Part shown: piece by piece, positions 27,201 through 38,940 of the stretch | Layout: each line of letters starts with the position of its first letter | How positions within the stretch are numbered: the first letter of the stretch is position 1 | Notes under the pieces: generated by a model | What the model saw: only the letters and a program-made list of their open reading frames with translations | Database searches by the model: none | What the model was told of the DNA's origin: nothing | Made by a program: the position numbers and the translations under genes | Assembly: GCA_004123355.1 (NCBI GenBank) | Contig: SCHM01000003.1 | Coordinates: 5,103,058 to 5,167,057 of the forward strand | Source of the DNA: Amphirosellinia nigrospora | Lineage: Eukaryota; Ascomycota; Sordariomycetes; Xylariales; Xylariaceae | Direction: 5' to 3' | Length of the DNA: 64,000 nucleotides

Positions 27201-28450
27201 TTAGATCTAAAAACGTTATTATTAACGTTTTTATAAAAAAACAAAAAAATTTATAAACGTAAAAAAAATAAAATAAAAAGTTAAAAATATAATTATATTT
27301 TAATTAATTAATAAACTTAATATTTTTTTAAGTAAAAAAAACGCTATTATTTATATTTTTAACCTAAAAAAAATAATTAATATAATAGCTATTATATACA
27401 AATTTAAAATAAAAGCTATAATTAATATTTTAATTATTAAAGTTTTTTTAATAAATAATATTATAATAAAACTAATAGTTTTTAAACTTAAAAGTTTATT
27501 AAAAAAAAGTTTGCGCCGGCTTAAATAAAAATTAAATTTTAAATAAAAGTTTAATTATTTATAAAAAACGATTTATAATATTTAAAATAAATAATTTGCC
27601 TATTTATATTTTAAAAAAAATATATGGTTATATTACGACCGTTTATTTAAACGAAATAAAACTTATAGATTTATAGCGTTATAATATTAGTAGCTAAAAT
27701 TAGCAAAAAATTATAATTAATATATAAAGAACTGCTTAAAATATAAGCCTGCTAAAGTGCTTTATAATAAAATATTTAGATTATTATAGCTTATACTAAT
27801 TTTTTTAAAAATTTTTTAATATTTAATAATAAATTTTAAAAAAATAACAATTAATAAAAATAAAAAAAATTTTATATTTATAATAGTTAATTAATTAAAC
27901 AAGCTATTATAGTTAATATTTTACGATAAAATAATAATAATAGCTTAAGCTATTTATTTATATTATAAAATTTTTTTTTAGATTTTTAAATTATTAGAAA
28001 AAATTAATTCTAATAAAAAGTTTTAGTTTATATTAGTTTTTATTAACGAATTAACGAAGATTTTTAGTATTATATAAAAGCTATTATTTTTAAAATATTA
28101 TAAATTAGTAGGTTAAACTAAAATTATTATAAAATATTTTAATTAAAAGTTGCGTTTTTTTTAATTATTATTAAATATAATTAAAAAGTTTTATTTGCTA
28201 TAAATTTTATAGCGGCTTTTTTGCTATATAAATTTATAAAATTATAGCTTTATAAAATATTATTTAGATTTTTAATATTTAATTATTATAATTAGTTTAG
28301 CTATATAATAAATATAGCTAATATATTAATTAAAGAACGTATTATTTAAAAAAAAGTATAAAAATTAATAAAAATTATAAAAAAATACGTTAAAATTATA
28401 TAATAAATTTTAAAATAAACGTAGAATAAAACGATTTAAAAAAAAATTAT
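24292..28450 (+). pseudogene. Decayed Ty3/Gypsy pol (element V), interrupted by element B
   Basis: Reverse transcriptase motifs are readable on the + strand. 24,740-24,778 reads F-K-T-K-Y-R-S-Y-K-Y-K-V-L, matching the Gypsy block before P-F-G-L. 24,865-24,890 reads Y-I-N-N-I-L-V-F, the active-site Y-I-D-D-I-L-V-F with both catalytic Asp mutated to Asn. 25,102-25,190 reads L-F-I-R-F-Y-N-F-Y-R, the connection segment before RNase H. After element B (25,275-26,855) the integrase core follows: V-N-stop-L-N-K at 27,886-27,903 (V-D-R-L-S-K type), and at 28,108-28,161 V-G-stop-T-K-I-I-I, the D-G-Q-T-E region. The order RT, connection, integrase is that of Ty3/Gypsy. Substitutions fit RIP. It is non-functional. 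Confidence 0.88.
25275..26855 (+). mobile_element. Element B, copy 2 (inside Gypsy pol)
   Basis: Second + strand copy, lying between the connection segment and the integrase of Gypsy V, so it is an insertion. It begins near AAAGCCCTTTAATTTAAAGG and ends TATAAAACTTAAGCAT. Near the 3' end it keeps short normal patches such as CCTTCCTTTCACTTAGTC. The triplicated array (landmarks at 25,905, 25,983 and 26,060) is present. Confidence 0.72.
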
Positions 28451-29238
28451 TATTAAAAAAAACTAGATTTTAAAGTTAAAAACTAAATATTTATTATAAA
28501 AAAACGTTAATTATAAATAATTAACTAATTTTTAAATAAATTAAATTATTTTTTAACGCGTTAATATTATAAAATTATTAAAAAAACCGGACTAATAATA
28601 TTCTAATTAAAAATATTTTTAAATTAATATATTTTTAATTTATATTATATTAACCGGCTATAAAAATATTTAAATAATTTATTAAATTAAGCTATTAAAT
28701 AGTTTAAAAATAAAATAGTAGTTTTTAATAAAAAAAAACTTAAATAAAAATAAAGCGGATATAAATATTATAATTTTATTATAAAAGCTTTAATATTAAA
28801 TAAATTAAAAAAAATAAGATTTTAATAGTAAATAATATTTTATAAATAATTTTAAAAATTTGCTTAAGCTATTATTTAAATTTTATAAAAATAACTTTAA
28901 ATTAGTAAAACTATTAAAAAAACTTAAAAAGTAGCTAAAAGTTATAAAAAAAAATTCGAAAAAAATTATTTAAACGATAATATATTAAAAATTCGCGAAA
29001 TATTATATTATTCGCGAAAAAAAAATATAAAAAATTAAACGTAAATAAAAGCAATATTAAAGAACGATTATTTACCAAGTTATAAAAAAGCCCCGAAGCG
29101 CAACTATAAATAAAAGCTTATAGTATAATAGCTTAAAAATAAAACCTAAAGTAATCTTTTTTTTATTAAATAGCAATTTTTTAGCAAACGCGGGGTTCGA
29201 TTCGAATTTTATAACAAGATTTTTTTTAAAAGAAAATA
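28451..29238. other. 3' part of Gypsy V and untranslated tail
   Basis: Continues the Gypsy texture after the integrase motifs. No chromodomain or other domain was readable. Around 29,085-29,200 GC rises slightly (CCCCGAAGCGCAACT, CGCGGGGTTCGATTCG). The latter contains GGTTCGATTCG, resembling a tRNA T-arm or internal promoter box, but no cloverleaf was found around it. Confidence 0.4.
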
Positions 29239-29457
29239 GTTACGGGTAGCTAACTAAATATAATAAATATAATAAATATAATAAGTTTTTATAAAACTTA
29301 TTTAAAGTTATATAATTAGCCTTATTATATATATATATAAAATCTTTATAAATAAAATTAGCCGCTAGATCTTAAATCTAGCTTAATATTTCTTGATTAA
29401 TATATAAATAAGACCTTAACTAAAAGCTTTATTTTTATAAAGGACACCAATCGTGAC
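29239..29457. repeat. GTCACG-family repeat, RIP-mutated copy (possible 3' LTR of Gypsy V)
   Basis: Starts GTTACGGGTAGCTAAC and ends ACACCAATCGTGAC. It aligns with the first 220 bp of the pristine element at 31,844, sharing ATTAGCCGCTAGATC and AGGACACCAATCGT. Its position just after the integrase of Gypsy V makes it a candidate 3' LTR, but the matching left LTR was not found and the flanking bases do not give an exact duplication. Confidence 0.6.
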
Positions 29458-31836
29458 AAAAATAAAAATAATATTAATAATAATAATAAATATAATAATA
29501 GTTTATATAAAACTATTATTATTAAGCAAGCTATTATAATAATAAAAAAAAGTTTAAAATTAGTTTTATATTTATTAGGTTAGCAAAAAAAGCCCTAAAA
29601 AAACAAATATTTATATATAGCCGGTAATATAAATAATTTACCGAAATTAAAAATAATTATTTTTAGCCGCTATTATTATTAATTTTAAAGTTTTTAAAAT
29701 ATTTAAAATTTTAATATAATATTTCGATTATTATTCCTATTTTTATTATTATTAATTTTTTTTTTTAAAATTAATTTATTAAAATAAAAAAAATATTAAT
29801 TAAAAAAAGATTTTTTAAATTTATTTATATAAAAACGTTATATAATTATAGTTTTTAATATAATTAATTTTAATTATTATATTAATAAATATATAAAATA
29901 TAATTTAACGAATTTAAAAATAAAATATTAATTGTTATATATATATATTATATATTATTATTTTAATTAAACTATTTTTTATTTTATTTATATAAAAATT
30001 AAATCGGGTATTTATACTATTAAATAAATATTTACGTTTTTAATTACGTTAAAGCTTATAAAAAATAATAATTTTATATTTATTAATAGTTAAAAAATTG
30101 CCGATATTTTAAAATTATCGAAAATAATATTTATAACTATTTAATATTATATAAAGTTAAAATATTAAAAAAATAATATTTAATATATTAATCCATAAAA
30201 AAAATTTTTTTAAAAATAAATAGTTTTATTATAAATAGTTATATTATATATTTATTAATATTTATTATATTTATTATATATAATTAAAATTTAATATATT
30301 TTTTAATAAAATAATAGCTATAATATATAGCACTATATAATAAATATATAAATAAAAAAATAAAAAGTATTATTATATTTATAATATTATTATAACTTTT
30401 ATTAAAATTTAATATAGCTATAAATATAATTATATATTTACAATAATATAATAACTAATAATTCCTAAATAAAAAATAACTTATTATAAATATTATAAAC
30501 TATAATATTATTTTTTTTAATATTTATGTTATATATAAATTATAATCTTATTTTATAAATATTTGCTTTTTTGCTAAAAATTAATAATTTTTTTTTCCGA
30601 AATAAAAATCTTTTTTATAATTATTATTTTTAACTTTTTTATTATTATAATTAATTACGAATATTTTATTATAAATCGATACTATAAATAATATTATTAA
30701 TAAATAATAATAATATACGCTAAATATAGCTTAAATATTTTTAATTTATTAAATATTTTGTTTATTTTTTTAAAAAATAATATTATAACTATAAAAATAA
30801 TTTTTATAGTTTTTTTATTATATAAAAAAGTCCTATTATTATTATATCGGCTAAAAAACTTTTTATAATAATATTTTATTATAAAAAAATAAAAGCTATA
30901 TATAAAATACTTTTATTTGTTTTATTAAATATTTTTAAGCAATTATATACTGCTTAAAAAGCTAGCTATTTAAGCATAAAAAAGTAATAAAAACTATTTT
31001 TAAAGCTAAAAATAATTTATAATACTTTTAAAATACCGTTTTAAATAGTATAAAACTTTTAAAACTATTTAAATAATATAAAAATACGCTATTAATATAA
31101 ATTTATTAAATATAAATAATTTTTATATTTATTTTAGCTTAAAAATTATAAATATTGCTATTATTATTAAATTAAACTATTAATAGCTTTTTTAAAATAT
31201 AATATAAAATTATTTTTATTAAAAAACTATTTATAAAACGTAACTAATAATAAGTTTAGCTAATATATGTTTTTTAAAACAAGTTATATAAGCATTTTAT
31301 ATAATAGTTTTATAAAAATATAATATATTAATTTTTTTAAATAATATTATTAATAATATTATAAAATTTTTTAATTTATTAATATAAAGCTTTTTATTTT
31401 TAAAAATAAATATAAACTGCTAAAATTTATATATTAATTTATTTAAGCAATTTTTTAAGCAATATAATATATAAAAATACGTTTATAGTTTTAAAAATAG
31501 CTTTAAATATATAAAATATCGATTTTTATAATATTTATAAACTGTTTACTTTTTAGTTTAAATATTATAAAATACTTAAAAACATATATATATATTATAT
31601 TATTTATATTATTTTTTTAAAAATAAAAGTTAAATTTAATATTTAAATACGTAAAAATAATATTATTAAATAATTATTATATATATAAATCTTAATAATA
31701 ATATTATTAAAACTATTATAAATAATAAATAAATATATAAATCGCGTAAAAATAATATTATTAACGTTATTTATAATAGTTTTACTTTTTATAATAAATA
31801 TTTTTTTTTATTTTTATTTAATTTGCTATTTTAACT
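29458..31836. other. Unresolved decayed AT-rich DNA
   Basis: Heavily mutated, stops in all frames, no readable motif. It lies between the two GTCACG-family copies and could be the interior of an element bounded by them or unrelated decayed sequence. Confidence 0.45.
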
Positions 31837-31843
31837 AATAATA

Positions 31844-32363
31844 GTCACGGGTGGCTGACCAGATACAGTGGATACAGTGGATACAGTGGGTCCCTGCGGG
31901 ACCCACCTAGAGTCACATGATCAGCCCCACCGTGCACACACACAAAATCCCTATAGATAGAATTAGCCGCTAGATCCTAGATCTAGCTTAGTATCTCTCG
32001 ATCAATATACAAATGGGACCCCAACTAGGAGCTTTGCCTCTGTAAAGGACACCAATCGTAACAGGTAAAAGGCCCAGCCTTTTCCGGGTGCGTATATTGG
32101 TTACTTCCCCTAGCACACAGGTGCCCTATAGACGCCTCGACCTAGCAGCCCTACTTGACCGCCCTGTGGAGGGGGGGGAAGGGGGGGCTAGGGTCCAAGG
32201 GATTGAACCCTGTGTAAGGAGGGGGGAAGTTACAGTGAGTGCACACTGTACCGAACAGATCCCAATATAGCCACTAATAGAATGCCAAGCCTCCACCTTG
32301 GTATTCCACATCCCTTTTGGGGGTTAGCGCAACTGCGTAGTGGCCAGGAACGCCAATCGTGAC
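31844..32363. mobile_element. Near-pristine 520 bp GTCACG...CGTGAC element
   Basis: Normal GC content surrounded by extremely AT-rich DNA. It begins GTCACGGGTGGCTGACC and ends CGCCAATCGTGAC, with 6 bp perfect inverted ends, and is flanked by AATAATA on both sides (31,837-31,843 and 32,364-32,370), a probable target duplication though low in complexity. It contains three ATACAGTGG units near 31,865 and a G-rich stretch at 32,170-32,190. A second internal ACACCAATCGTAAC at 32,050-32,063 marks the end of the part shared with 29,239. Short open frames inside look like chance. It may be a solo LTR or a short non-autonomous element. Confidence 0.75.
32200..32209 (-). promoter_or_regulatory. Possible RNA polymerase III B box
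   Basis: The minus strand reads GGTTCAATCC, an exact fit to the B-box consensus GGTTCRANNCC used by tRNA genes and tRNA-derived SINEs. An A-box-like TGGCTATATTG lies about 60 bp upstream on the same strand but misses the consensus. No tRNA fold is evident, so this is only a hint that the 520 bp element includes tRNA-derived sequence. Confidence 0.3.
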
Positions 32364-32370
32364 AATAATA

Positions 32371-33480
32371 AGCTTTTTTTTAATCGAAATAACTAACGAT
32401 AATAATACTAAAATAATAATAATGCTAAAAATTAAATATAACGCTAAATATAAAAATAAAAACTATTAATATTAAAAATATTTTAAATTATATATAATTA
32501 AACTATAAATTTAAATTATATTTAACGTTTATTATTTTAAAGTATTTATATAGTGTTATTTTATTTATTAACTTTTTTTATATAAATACGTAAAAAAACG
32601 CTAAATTTATAATTATTAACGAATTCGCTATTTTTTTATTTATTATAATACTTTATATACGCTTTTAATATATTAAAAAAGCTTTAATAAAATTAAAATT
32701 AAATAAATATAAAAATAAATATTATAGCTTAATTTATATATTTTTAATTTATATATAATTATAAAGTAATAAAAACTAGCGTTATTTATTATAAAATTAA
32801 TTAAAGCTTAAAAATAAATTTATTAAAAATAATACTTTTTTCGAAATTAAATTTTAAAGCTTTTTACGTTAATTAAGCTTTAATTATAAACGTTGTTTTA
32901 TTTAATATATTATTTATAATAATTAAACAATATATTAAATCGGTTATTTTATTTTAATAGCTTCGAAATAAAAAAATATAATTTTTAAATACTTAGCTAT
33001 ATTAATAGTTTATATTTTTTTTTATTAATATTAAATTTATTAATAAACAAATATATTAGTAATAAAGCTTATAATTTAATAAATATAAAATAGCTATTTA
33101 TAAGGTTATATTTATTATTTTAATTTTTAGCTTTTTTATAACTAATTAACTTTTTTTAAATATTTAAATATTATAAAAATAAAAATATATATTATATTAA
33201 ATAGCTAAAAACTACTATTTTTAAAATATAAATTAAATAAATATTTAGCTTTTCGATTAATATTTTTATAGCTTATAAAAATAGCTTTATTATATTAAAT
33301 TAACTTTATAATTTCGAAAACTATTTAATATAGCTTTAAAATTATATTATTTTAATAATATTATATAGTTTTATATTATAACTAAACTAGTTATTAATTT
33401 TAATATTTAATTAGCTATTATTTATATTATTGCTAGTATTTATACATTAAAGTAGTATTAAATAAAGCTTTATTATTATT
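32371..33480. other. Unresolved decayed AT-rich DNA
   Basis: About 1.1 kb of mutated AT-rich sequence before the minisatellite. No gene or repeat end recognised. Confidence 0.5.
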
Positions 33481-33833
33481 TTAAGGGCTTCGAAAGCTTC
33501 GAGGCTTTAAGGGCAAAAAAACGCATGATCGAAGGCTTTAAAGGCTATAGAAGCTTCAAAGGCAAAAAAACGTTAATCTAAAGCTATTAACGTAAAAAAC
33601 GCTGTTTTAGGGCTATTAGCACATAAAACGTGTGTTTAAGGGCTACGGAGGCTTTAAGGGCGTAAAAATCGCTAATTCGAAGCTGTTAATATAGAAAACG
33701 CGTGTTCGAAAGCTATAAAAGCTAAAAAGCGTAAAAATCGCTAATTCGAGGCTATAAGCATAAAAAACGCTGTTTTAAAGCTAATAACGTAAAAAACGCT
33801 ATTTTTAAAGGCTATAAAAGCTATAAAAGCTTT
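33481..33833 (+). repeat. GCTTTAAGGGCGTAAAAA minisatellite, left part
   Basis: Degenerate tandem units of roughly 30-55 bp built from three modules: GGCTATAAAAGCTTTAAAGG, GCGTAAAAATCGCTAATTCG and AAGCTATTAACGTAAAAAAC. The array keeps more G and C than its surroundings. It is cut at 33,833 by Copia element I; the last five bases (GCTTT, 33,829-33,833) are the target duplication. Confidence 0.85.
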
Positions 33834-34031
33834 TATTAAATTTAGTGATATGTGTGTATTAATTATTTATATATTACTATTAAGCTTAATTAAAGCATTT
33901 TTAGTATAAATATTTAACGGGAGCACTAGCTACTAGTTAAGCCTTAGCGTACTATTATATATATTAAATAAATAACCTAATAATTTATTTAATATATATA
34001 GCTAAATTATTAATTAGTACGTAATTTAATA
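33834..34031 (-). repeat. Left LTR of Copia I (3' LTR by coding strand)
   Basis: 198 bp. Keeps TTTAGTGATATGTGTGTATT and AACGGGAGCACTAGC; the outer end is mutated (AATTTAATA for AATCCAACA). Flanked on the left by GCTTT. As pol is on the minus strand, this is the 3' LTR. Confidence 0.88.
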
Positions 34032-34576
34032 TACTTTTTAAAAAAAGTAAATTTAGTTATTTTTTTTAAGTTTTAGTTAATAAACGTATAATTTATATAA
34101 ATATAATAAATAAATCGTTTATTAATATATTATAATAATAAATACTTATAACTTATATTTAATATAAATATTATAAAACTAATTATTATTATATAATTAA
34201 ATAAATATAAATAATTATATAAATAATAATTAATTATTTATATAAGTATTAACTACTTTTTTTTTTTTTTTTTTTTATTTTTTAACTATTATAGTTTTAA
34301 AACTTATAAATAAATAATTATACGTATTTATATATATATTTTTTAAATAATAGCTAAATTAATATTAATTTATATATAGTTTAATTAAACAATTATAGTT
34401 TTTAGTATATATTTAATTATTTTTAATAATATATAATATTAATAATTATTAAGCTTAATATTAATATATATTTAATTATTAATATATATAATAAAACTTA
34501 TATTAATTATTATTTTTTTATAAATTTATTTATATTTATATAATTTATTGCTAAATAGCTTAATAGTTTATTTTTA

Positions 34577-34607
<31 letters not shown>

Positions 34608-37600
34608 TTAAGTAAAAAAAATATTTTTATTTATTGCTTTTTATTGCCTTTAGTTTGCTCCGGCCGGCCGATCTAGGTTATATTAAGCACGTAACGCTTA
34701 TAAGGCTTTGTTATTATTACTTTTTATACGCTAGCTCGCCGAGCTTTAGCTATTATTATATAATTACTATTTTTAAAATTATTAGCTTAATATTAAGCTT
34801 TTTAGTATTTTTATTAACTTAATTAAGCAAATAATTTAAATAATATTAGTTTTTATTTTAGTTTTATTAGAATATTCGCTTATTATTATATATTATTATT
34901 ATTATAGCTGCTTTTTTATTATTATTAATTAGCTTATTATTTATATAGTTATAAAATAATATAAGTATTATTACGTTATTTTTTATTTTAAATTAAAATA
35001 TTTATTAGTTCGCTATAAAACTTTATATTTTAATATATTAAAACGTTTTTATAAATTATTTTAATAATAACTATATAAAAATAATTAATAATAAATATAT
35101 TATTAGCGTTATATTTTTAAATACGTTTATAAAAAGTTATAAATAATTTTTTATTTTAATAATTAATAGTTCGTTTAATAATAATTAGCTTTAAAAATAT
35201 TAATAAGTTTTTTATACTTTATATAATATTTTAATTAAACGCGCTATTATTTTTGCTACTATTTTTATTATATGCTTTTTTACTAAGTTTATATGCTGGT
35301 TTGTATTTTATATACTATAGTATATATTTTATTAAAGCTTTTTAAATAAAAAAAAAAAAAAAAAAAAAAAAAATAAAATAAAAAATAAAAAAAAAGTAAG
35401 CCGGTTAAAATTAAGCTCTAGCTATTTAAAATAATTAAATTGCGAGCTTTTTAAATAGTTGGTTTTTTTTTTTTTTTTAAATTATATATAATAGCTTTTA
35501 AAGCTTTAAATAAAAATTAATTAATTTTTTTATTTATATTATAAACGTTTATAATTTAAATTTTAATATTTAATAAATAAAAAATAAAATATAATTAATT
35601 AATAGTTTATTTAGTTAATTTTTGCTTATTAATTAGTTTTCGATTTTTTTTAACGTAAATAATTAGCTTATTAATATTGCTAATTTAATAAATAATTTAG
35701 CTAGCTTTAGTTATTAAAAAAGTATTATTTATTATTAAATAAATAATATTTTAATAAAACTATTAGCGATTATTTTATTAATAAGCGTATATATATTATT
35801 ATTAAAGTTTTATTTTTAATTTTTAGCGTAATTAATAGTTTAAATATTAATATATTATAATTTAATATAAAAAAGCTAATTTTTTAATAATTAGCTTTAT
35901 AGTTTATTAATTATTATATTAAATTTAAATATATTATAAATATAAAGCTATATTAAGCTTAATAATAAGCTTATTAATATATAGTTTTTTAATAGCTTAA
36001 ACTAGCGCTAATAATTTAGCTTTTATAATAACGTTATAACTATTTTATTTATTAGTTTTTTAATTTATAGTTTTATTAAAAAGCTTTATAATATAAGTTT
36101 AAAAGTTTTTTTATTAATAATATTATTAATAAATAATATATTATTAGCTATTATAAAATTATTTTTATTATTAAATTATAATATAGTATTATATAAATAA
36201 TAAATATAAAAATATTTATTTATAGTTTTATAATGCTTAAAAAAAAGTTATAATTAAACTATAATAGCTTAAAAATAATAAACATTATATTTAAACATAT
36301 AATAATAATTATATATAAAATCAAACTTATTTTTATTAATATTATTATATATTTAAAAATAAAGCTATTTTTTATATAAAAATAGCTTATTTGTTTTTAT
36401 TAAAATAATAATATATTATAATGTTTATATTTTAAAGCTTAATAATTTTTTCGATATAAAAAGTTTAAAATAACTATAGTAATTATTTTTGCTTATTTTA
36501 AATTATTTTTATTTTTAAAAACTATTATAAATTTTTATTTTTAATTAATTTATACTAAGATTTTAATATAATAATTATTATATTAGTTATTTTAAAGCTT
36601 TTAAAAATATATATAATTATTATATTATTAATATAAACGAAAATATTTTATTTTTTAAAAAATAATAAATTTATAAAATATTAATTTAAAACTAATTTTG
36701 TTTAATAATTTCGAAAGCTTTTTTTACTAATAAAAAAAACTTTTATAAGTTATAAAAATTTATAATAGTTTAATTATAATATTTGTTTTTTATAGCTAAA
36801 AATATATATATATAAACTTTTTTAATAAATTTATATTAATAAAAATATTTATAATATTATATTATTTAATTTAAAATCGAATTTAATAATATTATTAAAG
36901 TTTTAAATAATTTTTTTATTAAAATATTTATATAAATATTTTTTTATTATAGTTTAGTTTTTAATTTTTATATATTATTAGCCGGGCTTTATTTATTATA
37001 ATATTTATATTTATTAAATTTATATATATATATTTATATATAATTAAAACTAGTTTGTTTAAAGTTAAATTTTTAATATTTTTTTTTAAGTTTTTATTTT
37101 TTAGTAGTTTTATAAATAAATATATTTTATTTATTTAAAATAATTTTTTAATAAATATAAATCGAGCTTTTTATTATTTCGGAAATAAAAATAGATTTTA
37201 ATAATATATATATTTTTTTAAAATAAATTTTTATAAATAACTTTAAAATAATATATTATTAGCTTAAAAATTTTTTTTATTTAGTTATAAGCTTTTATAA
37301 AGTATTTTTTTTTATTTCGTTTAAAGCTTTTTTAATATTTAATATTTATAATCGGGTAAATAATAAATAATAAACTTTTATAAAAATTTTTTTTTTTTAT
37401 TTTATTTAAAGTTTTTATTAATATTTAATATTTATAATCGGATAATAAATAATAACTTTTATAAAAATATTTTTTTTTTATTTTATTTAAATTTTATTAG
37501 TATTTAATATTTACGATTAAATAAATAATAAATTATAAACTTTTATAAAATTTTTTTATAAGTTAATATTATTTTTTTTTATATTTAATATTTAAACTTA

Positions 37601-38642
37601 AATATTATAATATTTAAAAAACTTTTTAATAGTTTAATTTTTTATATTTTAATAGTTATTTTTTATTTTAATAAATAATCCGTATAATTAAACTATATTA
37701 AAATATATAGCTTATAGTTTAATAAATTAATTTAAAATATAAACTTATTTTAATTTTAATATAAATAGCTAAATTAATTATAATTTATATTTAAATTAAT
37801 AAGTTTTAATTATATTATATTAAATTAAATAATATAATTTTTAGTAATTTTAATAATAAAATATATTAAAAAAAATTTTAAATTAATATATAAATAATTT
37901 TTAGCGTATAATTTTTTAAATTGTTTTTTATAAGCTTATTATCGTTTAGATTAGTTTTTTATTCGGTTTAATTTAATAGTTTAATAAAATTTTTAATAAT
38001 AAATTTTTTAGTTCGTTTTTTTTATTTATAAAAAATATTATTATTTTAGCTATATTTTAATAATTAATTTAGTTAATAAATTTTTTATAATTTTTCCGGT
38101 TTATTTTTAAAAAATTATTTTTAAATTTATTTTTATTATTATTAAAAACTTATTTTTATTAAAAATAATATTTTTTATAACAATTATTTATTTTTATATA
38201 ATTATTAAATTTAATAAATATTAAAAAATTAATATTTTATTAAATATTTTATTTAAGCTTTAAAGTCGAGCTTTTTATGTTTTTTTTTTTACGTTTATAA
38301 TAATAATTATAGCAAAAGCTATATATTTATATTATTAATTATAAAATATTTAAAATTTATTTAAAGCTTATATAGCTTTATAAATTATTAAAATATAAAT
38401 AAAACTTTTTATAAAAAACTTTTTAGTTATTAATATAGCAAAAAGTTCGGTTATATAAATAATTATATAATATAAACTATTTTAAGCTATAAAAAATAAA
38501 AAGCTTATATTTATTTTTTATTAAACTTGTTTATTATTTAATAATAGTTTTAATTTATTTTGCTTTTTTATTAAAATTTTAAATATATAATAAAAAAATC
38601 GCAAATTTAATATTATAAATATTTTATATAAGTTTTATTAAT
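34032..38642 (-). pseudogene. Decayed Copia interior of element I, with reverse transcriptase remnant
   Basis: On the minus strand, 36,605-36,638 reads V-Y-I-N-N-I-I-I-I-Y, the Copia active site Y-V-D-D with both Asp mutated to Asn. About 100 bp upstream on that strand, at 36,728-36,757, it reads F-Y-N-L-stop-K-F-F-L-L, matching the fungal Copia L-Y-G-L-R-x-S-P-L-L motif with Gly to Asn, Arg to stop, and Ser and Pro to Phe. Spacing and order are right for Ty1/Copia. The equivalent motifs in element II lie near 48,214 and 48,320. All frames carry many stops. A degraded A-rich run at 35,349-35,395 corresponds to the A47 run of element II. Confidence 0.82.
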
Positions 38643-38940
38643 AATTATACTTTATATATTCGAAAAATAAAGCTTTAATATATATAATATATTGTATATA
38701 AAATCTATAAATAAAGTAAAAAAAAGAAAGTTTAAATTTTTATAAATAGCTGTTTAAATACTCGCGTAAAATAGCTGCATTTATTATTAGTGCTTGCTTT
38801 TATTTATTATATTATATTTACTATAAATAGTAATTACGTATTTATTACAAGTAGTAATTATTATAAGTAAAAATTATAAGTGCTATAGCTAATAGTAAGG
38901 TATAGTTATTAAAGCTTATAGATTTATAACTATTTTTTTT
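38643..38940 (-). repeat. Left LTR of Gypsy IV
   Basis: Fully mutated LTR. Aligns with the right copy at 54,624-54,907, for example GCTTTAATATATATAATATA and the closing AAAGCTTATAGATTTATAAC against GAGCCTGCAGATCCATAAC. Almost all differences are transitions expected from RIP. Confidence 0.85.

Noticed and set aside
29190-29212. GGTTCGATTCG as a tRNA gene
   Set aside because: Matches a T-arm/B-box but no acceptor stem, D arm or anticodon arm could be drawn around it.
32088-32311. Overlapping 60- and 61-codon frames on opposite strands
   Set aside because: Both fall inside the GC-normal 520 bp repeat and shadow each other; no conserved features.
34634-34822. 62-codon hydrophobic open frame
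   Set aside because: Lies in the 3' interior of Copia I, on the strand opposite pol; Leu/Ile/Tyr-rich composition follows from AT-rich DNA.
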